In this document: piece by piece, positions 52,540 to 63,858 of the stretch | How positions within the stretch are numbered: position 1 is the first letter of the stretch | Layout: every line of letters begins with the position of its first letter | Source of the DNA: Candidatus Zixiibacteriota bacterium | Lineage (GTDB): Bacteria > Zixibacteria > MSB-5A5 > GN15 > FEB-12 | Length of the DNA: 64,000 nucleotides | Assembly (NCBI GenBank): GCA_022571985.1 | Contig: JACZWU010000009.1 | Coordinates: 59,684 to 123,683, forward strand | Reading direction: 5' to 3' | Position numbers and translations under genes: made by a program | The notes under the pieces: model-generated | Databases searched by the model: none | What the model saw: the letters and a program-made list of their open reading frames with translations, nothing else | What the model was told of the DNA's origin: nothing

Positions 52540-53301
52540 TTATTCGTCATCCCAGCCCTGATTTTCGAGTAGCTGCTCTTCGGGAACATCGCGCAGCGGT
52601 TTCCCGGGGACACCCACCACTATTTTCTTAGGAGGGGTGTCACTGGTAATTAAAGCACCGGCACCAACCAGAGAATCCTCGCCGATTGTTTTGCCCGGCA
52701 AAATAGTAGCGTTGACGCCGACTCTGGCGCCCTTTTTTATAATGACACCTTTGAAATGCTTGAAGCGCTCTTTGGTCCTGCCCACGAAATTGTCATTTGA
52801 AGTCGCTACGCAGGGCGCCACAAATACCCGGTCTTCGATTTCTGAATAGGCTGTGATGTAGACGTTGGTTTCGAGCTTTACATATTTTCCGATGTTACAT
52901 TTATTTTCAATGGCCACTCCCCGGCCGACAATTGTCGCCTGGCCGATAATGACCTGCTCACGAATCGTAGCCAGGTCCGCTATTAATACTTTTGTGCCGA
53001 TATCGGAGCCGCGATATATTATTACATGGGTACCTATAATACAGTCTGAGTCGATTTTACAGGGTGGCAGCTCATCATCGCGGGTGACGGCGCTATTGGC
53101 AGCACGCATGGGAAGTTTACCGATTACAGAGCCATCGTCGATGCGGACGTTATCTCCAATGCGGCTGTCATCATGTATCACAACGTTATTGCCGATTGTA
53201 CAGCCGTTGCCAATTTTGACATTCTCGCCAATCGTACAGAAATTTCCGCAGCTGGTATTGTCGCCTATTGAAGCTGTCTTTGAAATTATTGAATCAGTCA
53301 T
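52540..53301 (-). CDS. Left-handed beta-helix sugar N-acyltransferase (WbpD/WlbB-like)
   Basis: Hexapeptide repeats run from the N-terminus (SIGDNTSCGNFCTIGENV, IGNNVVIHDDSRIGDNV) through the whole protein, with VFVAPCVATSNDNFVG and ATILPGKTIGEDSLVGAGA near the end. This is the family of UDP-amino-sugar N-acetyltransferases such as WbpD. The length of 253 residues is longer than the smallest members. Next to a WbpE-like aminotransferase, its substrate is likely the product of that enzyme. Confidence 0.88.
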   Translation of the reverse strand: MTDSIISKTASIGDNTSCGNFCTIGENVKIGNGCTIGNNVVIHDDSRIGDNVRIDDGSVIGKLPMRAANSAVTRDDELPPCKIDSDCIIGTHVIIYRGSDIGTKVLIADLATIREQVIIGQATIVGRGVAIENKCNIGKYVKLETNVYITAYSEIEDRVFVAPCVATSNDNFVGRTKERFKHFKGVIIKKGARVGVNATILPGKTIGEDSLVGAGALITSDTPPKKIVVGVPGKPLRDVPEEQLLENQGWDDE

Positions 53302-53309
53302 AAAATTTT

Positions 53310-54512
53310 TTAAGAACTTTTCTTTTTTACTCCCGGCAGCCAGCCAAAATAGGCATCAATAAATGATTGTACCATTAAATACTGCTCCGGACTACTTTTT
53401 CTTAAGCGCTCAAAATACTCTGCCGCAGCTGCCATAAATATAGCCATAATCAAAGAAAATCCAAAAGAAGCCACGACAATCAAAGTTCTCTGGGGACGGC
53501 TCCTGATTGACGGCACCCGGGCCTGGTCCAGAACAGAAATAGTCGGAGAATTTTCACTCAGCTGTATTTTTGAGAGTTCCCACTGCTCTAAGAGAATTTC
53601 ATATAGCTTTTCGTTCACTTTGACCTGGCTATAGAACATTTCATATTTCCCGCGCAGGGCAGGAATCGCTGAAATAGGAACCGAGAAAAATGAGCTGTCT
53701 AGGTTTTCGTTTTCAAGTCTGTCCAGTTGTTTAGAAATGATTCTGCTTTTGTTTTTAAGCTCAACAAGTTTTGGATTGCTTTGGCCAAGTTCCAGCGCCG
53801 CCATTTCGACCTCAAGTTCGGCCTCGGCTTGTCTGATTTTTAAATCTATAGCTCTTTCGGTTACAAGTCTGGTCTGCTGCTCAAAATCTACAGCTTTGTT
53901 TTCTATCTGAAATCGTTCGAACAATGTCCGGGCCGAATCCAATTCCTGTTTAATCTGACTCAGTCTGGTTTCAATAAAATCTTTATTATGCTTAGCTCTT
54001 TGTCCAGCAATATTGCGGTTAATACTGTCAAGCATGGCCACAAAAGCATTAGCCAAATCTGCTGCCTGCTGCGGCGACTTGTCCTCGGCAGAAACAGTCA
54101 CCAGACCTTCAGCTGTAACTCTAAAATCAGTATTGCTCATTAGTTCTTCGTACGTTTCATCAAAATTATCTGTATCATAAAGAGCCAGCAGCTGAAACTT
54201 ATTGATTATACTTTCTGCAATTGTGCGGCTTGCCAGCATTTTAGCATATACATCCGAAGGTGTCACTAATACCGGCAGGCTAAGGCCGCCGGTAACTGAG
54301 ACAGCCTCGGCAAAATCCCCCAGCCCACCGACCGAAACTGTCACTTGTTTTGGAGGAAGAAGTGTGGCCGTGGCCTCGTACCATTTTGGTAAAATTAATG
54401 ATACCACTACCGCCGAAAGAGTGCAAATCAGCACAAAACTTATTATAAAGCGGCTTCGCTTGGCCATTAGCTCAAGCAGGCTTAAAAAATTTGAGGGCTG
54501 AGTGTCGTTCAA
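53310..54512 (-). CDS. Polysaccharide chain-length determinant (Wzz/GNVR family)
   Basis: An N-terminal transmembrane segment (about residues 21-41) is followed by a long periplasmic coiled coil (AGQRAKHNKDFIETRL, LFERFQIENKAVD) and a second transmembrane segment near 345-365 preceded by VPSIRSRP, the Pro-rich motif of Wzz proteins. There is no cytoplasmic kinase domain. It overlaps wza by four bases and works with it in export of surface polysaccharide. Confidence 0.9.
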   Translation of the reverse strand: MNDTQPSNFLSLLELMAKRSRFIISFVLICTLSAVVVSLILPKWYEATATLLPPKQVTVSVGGLGDFAEAVSVTGGLSLPVLVTPSDVYAKMLASRTIAESIINKFQLLALYDTDNFDETYEELMSNTDFRVTAEGLVTVSAEDKSPQQAADLANAFVAMLDSINRNIAGQRAKHNKDFIETRLSQIKQELDSARTLFERFQIENKAVDFEQQTRLVTERAIDLKIRQAEAELEVEMAALELGQSNPKLVELKNKSRIISKQLDRLENENLDSSFFSVPISAIPALRGKYEMFYSQVKVNEKLYEILLEQWELSKIQLSENSPTISVLDQARVPSIRSRPQRTLIVVASFGFSLIMAIFMAAAAEYFERLRKSSPEQYLMVQSFIDAYFGWLPGVKKKSS

Positions 54513-55858
54513 TTTTTTTCCTTTAGCAGATTCACAATTATCCGGCAGCCATCGTCAATATGAACAGCTGTCGAGTGAGTTGACGTAATTCCAGAAGCCG
54601 GATGAAAAATCTCAATCATAGCCTCATCGGAATCCGGCAGGAATCCACCGGCTAGCGAGATATAGTATTTTGAATCTTTGCCCTTTATGAATGTAAAGGT
54701 CCCCGGGTTCGGCACGTTGCCGCTCACTTCTACATAACCCACAAAATACGGCACAAAGATTGAATCACCCGGCAAAAGAGAAAAATTACTTTCGCTTTCA
54801 GAAGCACCAAAAGCATTTGAAATAGAATATCGCCTGGGTGAAACACGTCCCTTTTCATCTGTCAGTGCCAGGCGGAACAGAGTTGTTCTCTCTTTTGAAG
54901 CTGTCTTTTTAAAGCCTCCGGCTAAACTGATTAAGTCTTTAAGGGAACCAGCCTTATCAAAAGAGTATCTGCCGGGATTATTGACCGCGCCAAAAGCAGC
55001 CAGCTGCCGAAAGGCATCAGACAACTCCAGTGAGGGCACAATTATAATGTCGCCGGCTTTAATCTCATTTATGTTTTCAGTTAATTTTTGACCTGATCTC
55101 AGCAGATAAATATTCCCGGAGTCTGCCCAGCTTCGCAATCCGCCAGCTAAGGCAATCAGCCGCTGCAAATCGTCACCTTCAATCAGTTCTATTTCTCGAG
55201 GGAAGTTAACTTCGCCTGCCACCTGTACTCTCTGGCTCAACTTTCGAGGAACATAAAGAGTATAGCCAGCATAGAGACACGGGTCTGATATGATATCACC
55301 TGTGAATTCTGCTAAGTCTAAATCAACTCTGATTTCATTAGGGCCCCCGCTGAATTTTATTGTCCTGGACGAGCCACCTTCTAAAATTCCGCCCGCCTTT
55401 TTTATCAGTTGTGAAATTCGCTCAGAAGAGTAACCGGTATATACCCCGGGATTTTCAATGGCGCCGGTAATGGAAACGTGCACTTTTCTTGGCTTGGTGA
55501 TGGAGACCGAGATTTGCTCAACTCTGTAGAGCTCTTTCAATGCCTGCCTGAGTGTCTGGCGGGCCTGCTCTAAAGTCAGATGTGAGAGGGTTATCATCCC
55601 CAGGTTTTCATCAACAATTCTTCCCTCGGGGTCGACTGTAAGTTTCAGCGGCTTGATGTTAGCTTTTAAAAAGACTACCGACAGTTCATCTCCGGGACGG
55701 ATAATGTATTTGGATGCATCTACCGGCTGGTCAAACTGAGGCCGGTCAAACTGAAGCTGGTCAGACTGAGGCTGGTCAAACTGAGGCAGGGGGCTATCTT
55801 GAGACCAGCCAAGAGATGCCAGAATAAGAATGCCCGGGAATATCGAAAGAAATTTCAA
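54509..55858 (-). CDS. Polysaccharide export outer-membrane protein (Wza-like, SLBB)
   Basis: A signal peptide leads into a Poly_export domain (YIIRPGDELSVVFLKA, LTLEQARQTLRQAL) and three or more SLBB domains (VSITGAIENPGVYTG, VQVAGEVNFPREIEL, LAAFGAVNNPGRYS, YVEVSGNVPNPGTF). The start is TTG with GGAG six bases upstream. After the signal peptide the DNA has four 15-base repeats (55727-55786) that encode a PQFDQ linker. It is the first gene of the polysaccharide operon and has a good promoter at 55911-55939. Confidence 0.92.
   Translation of the reverse strand: MKFLSIFPGILILASLGWSQDSPLPQFDQPQSDQLQFDRPQFDQPVDASKYIIRPGDELSVVFLKANIKPLKLTVDPEGRIVDENLGMITLSHLTLEQARQTLRQALKELYRVEQISVSITKPRKVHVSITGAIENPGVYTGYSSERISQLIKKAGGILEGGSSRTIKFSGGPNEIRVDLDLAEFTGDIISDPCLYAGYTLYVPRKLSQRVQVAGEVNFPREIELIEGDDLQRLIALAGGLRSWADSGNIYLLRSGQKLTENINEIKAGDIIIVPSLELSDAFRQLAAFGAVNNPGRYSFDKAGSLKDLISLAGGFKKTASKERTTLFRLALTDEKGRVSPRRYSISNAFGASESESNFSLLPGDSIFVPYFVGYVEVSGNVPNPGTFTFIKGKDSKYYISLAGGFLPDSDEAMIEIFHPASGITSTHSTAVHIDDGCRIIVNLLKEKN
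55727..55786 (-). repeat. 15-bp tandem repeat, four copies, in the wza-like gene
   Basis: The unit CTGGTCAAACTGAGG (plus strand) is repeated at 55727, 55742, 55757 and 55772 with few changes. It is in frame and encodes a PQFDQ-type linker just behind the signal peptide. Confidence 0.85.
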
Positions 55859-55910
55859 TTTTGCTCCGCTAAATATGGTTTATTCTGCTGTTTCTGTATA
55901 GCAGAGAGCA

Positions 55911-55939
55911 ACAATAGCCCAAGATTAAGCCGATGTCAA
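55911..55939 (-). promoter_or_regulatory. Promoter of the polysaccharide operon
   Basis: A perfect TTGACA (55934-55939) and TATTGT (55911-55916) are spaced by 17 bases, about 50 bases before the wza-like start. Confidence 0.6.
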
Positions 55940-55990
55940 CCGGCCACGAATCACTCAGGCAAAAACATTAAATGCTGCTGTTAAGCCCTG

Positions 55991-58418
<2,428 letters not shown>

Positions 58419-58419
<1 letters not shown>

Positions 58420-58706
58420 CAGCCAATAACCTTGGGCACCTTAAAAAACTCCTCGTCCTTATCAGGCGCATTTGAGAGAGCTTCATCGCGGCTCAGTGAT
58501 TTGCGGCTTTTGTCTTCCCTGAAGACATTTTCCGCTGTTATAAACTGGTCTTTTAGTTCGACCCCAGCGGTATCAACTTCAGCCAACTGCTCAACATAGT
58601 CCAAAATCAGAGTCAATTCACTGGCAAACTTTTCAATCTCTTTTGGGGATAATTTGAGCCGGGCCAAAGATGCTATCTGCTCAACCTGCTCTTTTGATAG
58701 TGGCAT
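58419..58706 (-). CDS. gatC: Asp/Glu-tRNA amidotransferase subunit C (GatC)
   Basis: GatC holds together the GatCAB complex that amidates Asp-tRNA-Asn and/or Glu-tRNA-Gln. The 95 residues match: VEQIASLARLKLSPKEI, ILDYVEQLAEVDTAGVE and the C-terminal FFKVPKVIG. No ribosome site precedes the ATG; the -10 box of a strong promoter ends five bases upstream, so translation is probably from a leaderless mRNA. The kdsB start overlaps its stop by one base. gatA and gatB are not in this window. Confidence 0.95.
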
Positions 58707-58711
58707 AGGCT

Positions 58712-58740
58712 ATATTACGGTGCTGGCCTTAATCTGTCAA
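58712..58740 (-). promoter_or_regulatory. Promoter of gatC-kdsB-pyrG, leaderless type
   Basis: A perfect TTGACA (58735-58740) and TAATAT (58712-58717) are spaced by 17 bases; the -10 box ends five bases before the gatC ATG. Confidence 0.75.
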
Positions 58741-58870
58741 GAACAAAGAGAAAAGTCCCCAAAAAGTCATTATCTGCCCTGATTATGCACCCGGGATAAG
58801 GATGTTAAGGTTTCTGCAATCTGCCCGATATTATTGGTAGTTGTCCCAAATTGAAACATACAAATAGAAT

Positions 58871-60076
58871 ATGGCCACTACTAAAAATCAAGAGACCTCG
58901 CTGAGTACCTTAAGCAATGCCGACAGCATGCTTGATTCGGTCAGCAGAATTGCTGATGAGCATCAATCCGTAGCAGTCGAGTCAGCACTTCTTGGCTTAA
59001 TGTTAAACGGCCGTCTAAGCAGCTACGAAACTGAAATGATCGCCGCCGCCTTTGCTGCCGGCTCCAGACCAATAATCAGTAAAGATAATGAAACGGTTTA
59101 TTTTGAAGCAGTCGACAAGAGTGACCCGAACCTGATAATCTCTGTTCAGCAGGGAGAGCTAGCCATCAGCGACCCTTTAATGAAACATCAGGGGCTGGCT
59201 GTTGCTATTTTTTCAGACTGGCAGGCAATTAAAGAGACCGCGCTGAGCATCCATCTCAAATTTAACAAGTGCTCCGCTATGCTGGTGAGCAGGACATCGG
59301 GCAGAGTTATCGCCTGCAGCAAAGAGTTCTGCCGAACCACCGCTATTCGTGATTCGGATATAATGGGCACAGAATTTGGTGCCGCCAAAGGCGCCTTTCT
59401 CAAACTTTTTGGAACTACCCAAATGCAGCTTGATAATATACAAGCCGGAGAATTATATCTTTCTCTGATAAGTTTTACCGAAATCAGCGCCCATGACAAT
59501 AAAAGCGAATACAAAAATTTATCATTTTCTTTATCTTTGCCAAATGAAGCGGCGACAACACAGTCATCATTAGCTCAGTCTATAAAGGTAATAGACGAAG
59601 TCACCGCCACAGATATTCATACCAGCCGCCTAAATACACTGCTGAAAAAAAATCTGCACCTGGCGATTTCCGACACGATTCTTGCGGAACTGGATTTAGT
59701 TACTTGTCAGATAGCAAAGATTTGTGATGATTCTGATTCAACCGGTACAGGCAGTAGTTCTCTGTCAAACTTTAAGGCTGCTGTTCGGCTGATTTTGCAG
59801 TCGATACTAATGACCCATCGCTCAGAAATTGGAACAGGCAGCAAAACTACCATGAAACTGGTTTCTTCTACTGACGGCAATTTGAAAATTGTGTTCACGA
59901 CTAACTGCAAATCTGTGACTAAAATCGACATAGAAGAAGATGAATGGTGGAAATTAGCGGCAAAATTGTCAGGCAATCTGCGGTTTTCGCTAAATGATAT
60001 TTCTGATAGCGCCGACGCCCTCATAAGCGAACTTTCTATAAATTTCAAGGAACACAAAATCAATGATTACAAGTAG
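58871..60076 (+). CDS. PAS-like, degenerate histidine-kinase-like protein
   Basis: I do not recognise a family outright. Residues of about 135-205 look PAS-like (SAMLVSRTSGRVIACSKEFCRTT...GTEFGA). The C-terminal third (LLKKNLHLAISDTILAELDLV, AAVRLILQSILMTHRSEIG, DGNLKIVFTTNC) has the rhythm of a histidine-kinase helix pair and ATPase strands, but no phospho-acceptor His box and no N or G boxes are visible. The protein is soluble, 401 residues. It is the first of three overlapping genes with an NtrC-like and a GAF-like protein. A sensor or scaffold role is inferred. No ribosome site is obvious before the ATG. Confidence 0.5.
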   Translation: MATTKNQETSLSTLSNADSMLDSVSRIADEHQSVAVESALLGLMLNGRLSSYETEMIAAAFAAGSRPIISKDNETVYFEAVDKSDPNLIISVQQGELAISDPLMKHQGLAVAIFSDWQAIKETALSIHLKFNKCSAMLVSRTSGRVIACSKEFCRTTAIRDSDIMGTEFGAAKGAFLKLFGTTQMQLDNIQAGELYLSLISFTEISAHDNKSEYKNLSFSLSLPNEAATTQSSLAQSIKVIDEVTATDIHTSRLNTLLKKNLHLAISDTILAELDLVTCQIAKICDDSDSTGTGSSSLSNFKAAVRLILQSILMTHRSEIGTGSKTTMKLVSSTDGNLKIVFTTNCKSVTKIDIEEDEWWKLAAKLSGNLRFSLNDISDSADALISELSINFKEHKINDYK

Positions 60077-61457
60077 CAGAAAAACTCCAATTGATATTCT
60101 CCTGTTGGATATAAAATCAGACCAGAAAAGCTCATTAAGTATTGCAATGCCCGAACTGCTGCACCGCTTTAAGCAAGTTACCAGTCTCGAAAGCGCCTAC
60201 GCCGAATTGGGCGTAAAAAGCTATCCGGTAATGATAGTGATGATAGATAATGACTCAAGCGAGCTGCTCTCTGCTATATCACAATTGACCGGCAAATTCC
60301 CCCATACCGAAATTCTGGCAGCAATAAATCCGGAAAATCAAGAACTGGCAGCCGCAGCTATAAATGCAGGAGCGTCCGACTATCTGCTAAACCCGATCAA
60401 CAGCGACATTCTGCTATCGAAAATAACGGCAATAACCGCCTCAAAAGATAACATGAGCGAACTGATGATGCTGCGCCAGCAGATAGCCATGAACTACGGC
60501 TTTGACAATTTTATCGGAGTTTCCCTGAAAATTGAACGGATTCGCAAGACAGCCATGCAAATGGCGCTGTGTGATATCCCGGTGGTTATTTCGGGGAAAA
60601 CCGGTACCGGTAAGACCCTTCTGGCCAATATCATTCATTATCATTCTCTGCGCCGCAAAAACGAACTCAACACTATCGACTGTTCCAGCGCCAGCAAGGA
60701 ATTTATCGAAACAGAGTTAAATAGAATATTTAATTCAACCAGCAAGGATGCCTCTACAGTTTTCATTTCTCACTTTGAAAGTATGGCTTTAGACTCACAA
60801 AGACTGCTGACTCAGCTCATGGCGCTAAATCAGAATAAATCCTTATCAGACGACCAGCCGGCCATGCCCAGACTAATTTTTTCCTGTGACCAGCCGCTTT
60901 ATAACTTAGTCAGGAAAAACTTGGTCGACAACCGCTTAGTCGAGATGCTGCAGGCGATTGAGATTTCGATTCCGTCGCTGATTGATCGGATTGAAGATAT
61001 CGAAGTGCTGGCTTCGTATTACTTAAGAAAGTACGCTTTTGAAAGCGATAGTCAGTCGTTGGGGATAACTTCTGCGGCAATTGAAAAACTATCTAAACAT
61101 GACTGGTCCGGAAATGTGCGTGAACTGGAAAACTGCCTGAAGCGGGCAACTACGATCTGTCAGGAAAAGAATCTCGATGCCGTCTCGGTTAGCTTCGTTG
61201 AGTCCAGCCACCGCAGGGGAAGCCTGGCTTCGGCAACTGATTCAAAAAGAGATCAAAAGTCTTCGCTGGCGGACAGTCAGCGGCTGCATATTACCAAAGC
61301 CTTAGAAGACAACAACTGGAATTTCACTCATACCGCCCTGCAGCTGGGCATCGGCCGAACCACTCTCTGGAGAAAAGTCAGAAAATTTAAGTTACAAAGA
61401 AACGAAGAATCTAAAACTGAAGCTTTGGGGGTTTATTCAGATGAACAACATCAATGA
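60063..61457 (+). CDS. Degenerate NtrC-family regulator: receiver-like, AAA+, Fis-type HTH
   Basis: Residues 10-125 form a receiver-like fold in which the phospho-acceptor may be Asp62 but the invariant Lys is Asn110 (LLNPIN). Residues of about 145-370 form an AAA+ module with Walker A GKTGTGKT (178-185) and WSGNVREL (348-355). The GAFTGA loop that contacts sigma-54 is absent and Walker B ends ISH (235-237) in place of DE. Residues 400-445 are a Fis-type helix-turn-helix (NFTHTALQLGIGRTTLWRK). It probably binds DNA and ATP but should not activate sigma-54. The start overlaps the preceding gene by 14 bases. Confidence 0.75.
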   Translation: MITSSRKTPIDILLLDIKSDQKSSLSIAMPELLHRFKQVTSLESAYAELGVKSYPVMIVMIDNDSSELLSAISQLTGKFPHTEILAAINPENQELAAAAINAGASDYLLNPINSDILLSKITAITASKDNMSELMMLRQQIAMNYGFDNFIGVSLKIERIRKTAMQMALCDIPVVISGKTGTGKTLLANIIHYHSLRRKNELNTIDCSSASKEFIETELNRIFNSTSKDASTVFISHFESMALDSQRLLTQLMALNQNKSLSDDQPAMPRLIFSCDQPLYNLVRKNLVDNRLVEMLQAIEISIPSLIDRIEDIEVLASYYLRKYAFESDSQSLGITSAAIEKLSKHDWSGNVRELENCLKRATTICQEKNLDAVSVSFVESSHRRGSLASATDSKRDQKSSLADSQRLHITKALEDNNWNFTHTALQLGIGRTTLWRKVRKFKLQRNEESKTEALGVYSDEQHQ

Positions 61458-61983
61458 GACCGCAGCTATGCCGTCATCTGTCTCTGCCGCCACATCAAAC
61501 GACAGAGTAAGAGATATTAATCAGGTACTTGAACAGGAAAGCGATCCTGCCGAAATCTTTTTTGAAATCACTAACCATCTAAAAGACAAATACGAAATCG
61601 GCAAGAGTGTTCTGGTTTTAAAGCAGGAAGATGACTCGCTCTCGGCAATTTCTACCTGGACCAACGGTCAAAAGCGCGATGGCCTTTCTCTCAGCCTGCC
61701 GCCGGATAAGTCGCTCTTTGAAAAAGTAATTGAGGACGGTATCCTTTATACTGAGAGCTTTAGTAATTCTTTTAGCGGCAATTTCTTCGAACAAAAACTT
61801 CTGCTGGAGCCGTTGACACAGTCATTTGCTCTGAGGCCTCTGAAATTTGAAGGTGAAGTTATAGGACTGGTCGGGTTTAGTTCTCAGAATCCGACAGCCT
61901 TTGTGATGCTTGAAGAAGGCGACTCTGATGCGCTTCTGGACCGCTTCGCCAGCAAACTGGTAAAAAAGAAACAGACAGCCTGA
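61441..61983 (+). CDS. GAF-like domain protein
   Basis: The 180-residue product has a variable N-terminus and a GAF-like core (about 40-175): AEIFFEITNHLKDKYEIGKSVLVL, LPPDKSLFEKVIEDGILY, FALRPLKFEGEVIGLVGFSSQ. GAF domains sense small ligands or serve in dimerisation. The start overlaps the NtrC-like gene by 17 bases, and the stop abuts the convergent mltG stop. It probably acts with the two preceding genes. No ligand is indicated. Confidence 0.6.
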   Translation: MNNINETAAMPSSVSAATSNDRVRDINQVLEQESDPAEIFFEITNHLKDKYEIGKSVLVLKQEDDSLSAISTWTNGQKRDGLSLSLPPDKSLFEKVIEDGILYTESFSNSFSGNFFEQKLLLEPLTQSFALRPLKFEGEVIGLVGFSSQNPTAFVMLEEGDSDALLDRFASKLVKKKQTA

Positions 61984-63006
61984 TTATTTTCCGCTGGCTT
62001 CTCTTTGTTCTCTTTTGATACGCTGCCTGTTACGATTGTGCTCGGCGTTAGTTTTTGAAAACAGATGTTTACCACCATTGTCAGCCACAAAATAATAATA
62101 ATCTGTCTCAGCCGGATATAGCGCTGCTTTGATGGCTGCCAGCCCCGGAGAATTTATGGGAGTGGGTGGCAAGCCTCTATTTAAGTAGGTGTTGTAAGGG
62201 GTTCTCTTTTTTAAATCTTTCAGCCAGAGCGGCCGCTTGAGTCCGCCCAAACCATATATGACAGTCGGGTCGGCATCGAGTTTCATTTTTTTCTTAAGGC
62301 GATTATGATAAACCGAAGATACCAGCTCACGCTCGTTGCCAGCGCCTGTTTCGGCTTCAATGATTGAAGCCAGAATTATAATCTCTTCTTTAGTTAAAGA
62401 TGCCGTTATTGCTTCAGGCCAGATAGAGTCTGTCATAGATCGATATTGTTGGACCATGATCACAGCAGCTTCGCGGGCTGATGAGCCCCAGGGGAAATAG
62501 TAAGTTTCGGGAAAAAGATAGCCCTCAAGATACGAAAGTTCACGCTCGCTTAAAAACTCAGTCTCTTTGTTGAGAGCTTGCAGCGAGTCAGCTTCAAATT
62601 TCAGACTATCGGAAAGCAGCGCCGCAGTCTGCCAGATGGTGGCACCCTCAGGGATAGTAACTTTTATGCGAACAAAGTCCCCCTGCCCGAGTTTTTTGAG
62701 AACACTTGAGTAAGAATTTTTTCCGGTGAAATCGTAACGGCCGGGAATGAGCTTTTTGTCGACGCCAAAAATTCTGGCAGGAATTTTAAGCATAACTTTT
62801 GAAGACAAAACACCGCCATCAACAAGCTGGCCAGTTACGCTTGTAAAACTATCCCCCTGTTTGACTATGACAATGACAATTTTATCACCGATATTTTTCG
62901 GATAATAGTAGGTAACAGCGCTAAGCAGCAGCGCGGCCATAGTGACGACTGCGGCTAACTTTGCTATATATTTAAGTGTCGATTTCTTCGTGTCAGCTTT
63001 CTCCAT
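61984..63006 (-). CDS. mltG: Endolytic murein transglycosylase MltG
   Basis: MltG cuts nascent glycan strands at the inner membrane. An N-terminal transmembrane segment (about 13-31) is followed by a LysM-like part (GDSFTSVTGQLVDGGVLSSK) and the YceG domain with the catalytic Glu in IEAETG and YNTYLNRGLPPTPINSPG in shortened form. The length of 340 residues is normal. The start overlaps ruvX by 14 bases. Confidence 0.95.
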   Translation of the reverse strand: MEKADTKKSTLKYIAKLAAVVTMAALLLSAVTYYYPKNIGDKIVIVIVKQGDSFTSVTGQLVDGGVLSSKVMLKIPARIFGVDKKLIPGRYDFTGKNSYSSVLKKLGQGDFVRIKVTIPEGATIWQTAALLSDSLKFEADSLQALNKETEFLSERELSYLEGYLFPETYYFPWGSSAREAAVIMVQQYRSMTDSIWPEAITASLTKEEIIILASIIEAETGAGNERELVSSVYHNRLKKKMKLDADPTVIYGLGGLKRPLWLKDLKKRTPYNTYLNRGLPPTPINSPGLAAIKAALYPAETDYYYFVADNGGKHLFSKTNAEHNRNRQRIKREQREASGK

Positions 63007-63421
63007 CTAAGAATCTTTGCAAAATAATTACCGCCGCCAGACGGTCTATTCGTCCTTTGTCCTGGCCTGTTTTCTTACCGTGAGCATGAATTATATCGGC
63101 TGCTTCGGTCGAGCTCCAGCGTTCGTCTACTTTATGTATCGGTCTATCATAAATTTCTGCTAACTTTTCGGCGAATTTATCGATTACCAGGCATTTTTCG
63201 CTTTTATCCCCTGATATAAGCAGCGGATAACCGATGACTATCCCGTCGGGCTCAATCTCGCCTATTTTCTCGGCAATTTCCTTAACAGCTTCAGCCATAG
63301 AGCTGACTTCGATTGTAATCAAAGCCGAAGCAATAGTACCGCTGGGGTCGCTTTTGGCCAGCCCGATACGTCGCTCGCCGTAGTCTATACTGAGAAATCT
63401 TCTGTTTTCAGCCAGTGGCAT
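62993..63421 (-). CDS. ruvX: Pre-16S rRNA nuclease / Holliday junction resolvase-like YqgF (RuvX)
   Basis: RNase H-fold protein of 142 residues with FLSIDYGERRIGLA, IVIGYPLLISG and DERWSSTEA, the family's acidic motifs. It is involved in 16S rRNA 5'-end maturation or DNA repair. It is coupled to mltG by overlap, a usual pairing. Confidence 0.95.
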   Translation of the reverse strand: MPLAENRRFLSIDYGERRIGLAKSDPSGTIASALITIEVSSMAEAVKEIAEKIGEIEPDGIVIGYPLLISGDKSEKCLVIDKFAEKLAEIYDRPIHKVDERWSSTEAADIIHAHGKKTGQDKGRIDRLAAVIILQRFLDGES

Positions 63422-63560
63422 GCTATAACTTAAATAACCGATTCACTAACTGCAAACTTGTTGTAGGGAAATTGTGCTGAATTTTTTGATGCTATGCTAC
63501 TAAACGCGTTATCTTGTGTAGGTCAGGAAGCTTGTCTTCCTGACTAATTACTCAAGAAGA

Positions 63561-63591
63561 GTCAGGACCATTAAAAGGTCCTGACCTACAA
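63561..63591. repeat. Dispersed palindrome GTCAGGACC...GGTCCTGACCTACAA
   Basis: Nine-base arms with a seven-base loop, followed by CTACAA. A second copy is at 45860-45897 with a longer loop, and a half-related palindrome lies immediately upstream at 63518-63544. Confidence 0.7.
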
Positions 63592-63636
63592 GAACTAGGT
63601 CAGTGACTTTCCAGCGAAGGCTGGAATCCATCTTTT

Positions 63637-63674
63637 GTGGGCGGCCGCCAATAGCGTGTCCTAATCTGCCCCTT
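63637..63674. repeat. Dispersed unit GTGGGCGGCCGCCAA...TGCCCCTT
   Basis: Aligns over 38 bases with 45930-45967; the first 15 bases and the last eight are nearly identical and differences lie in the middle. It contains a GGCGGCCGCC palindrome. Confidence 0.7.
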
Positions 63675-63858
63675 CGCTAATTCTGTGTTTGTATTAGGGA
63701 CTGGATTCTCGCATACGCAAGAATGACGTAACTTAATGGTTGCGTCATAAAACAACAACCGCATTTCCTGTGATTATAACTAGTAAAACAGCATTTACAG
63801 AAAAATCGCTGCCTTAACTTTCATTCCCGAACCCCTTGTCATTCCCACGCCCCAATTG

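Larger units (their letters stand above)
63422..63858. other. Repeat-rich spacer, no gene seen
   Basis: Beyond the upstream region of ruvX this stretch holds nested palindromes (63518-63544 and 63561-63591, sharing GTCAGGA/TCCTGAC), a CCAGCGAAGGCTGG hairpin near 63611-63625, the 38-base unit at 63637-63674 shared with 45930-45967, and three TCATTCCC units near 63825-63867. I see no reading frame with family features. Confidence 0.6.

Noticed and set aside
49112..55858. Complete surface polysaccharide biosynthesis locus
   Set aside because: No flippase, polymerase, initiating transferase or sugar dehydrogenase/dehydratase is present here, so only a partial operon is claimed.
60063..61457. Sigma-54 activator calling for a -24/-12 promoter nearby
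   Set aside because: GAFTGA is absent from the AAA+ domain and no TGGCAC-N5-TTGC element was seen upstream of the cluster.
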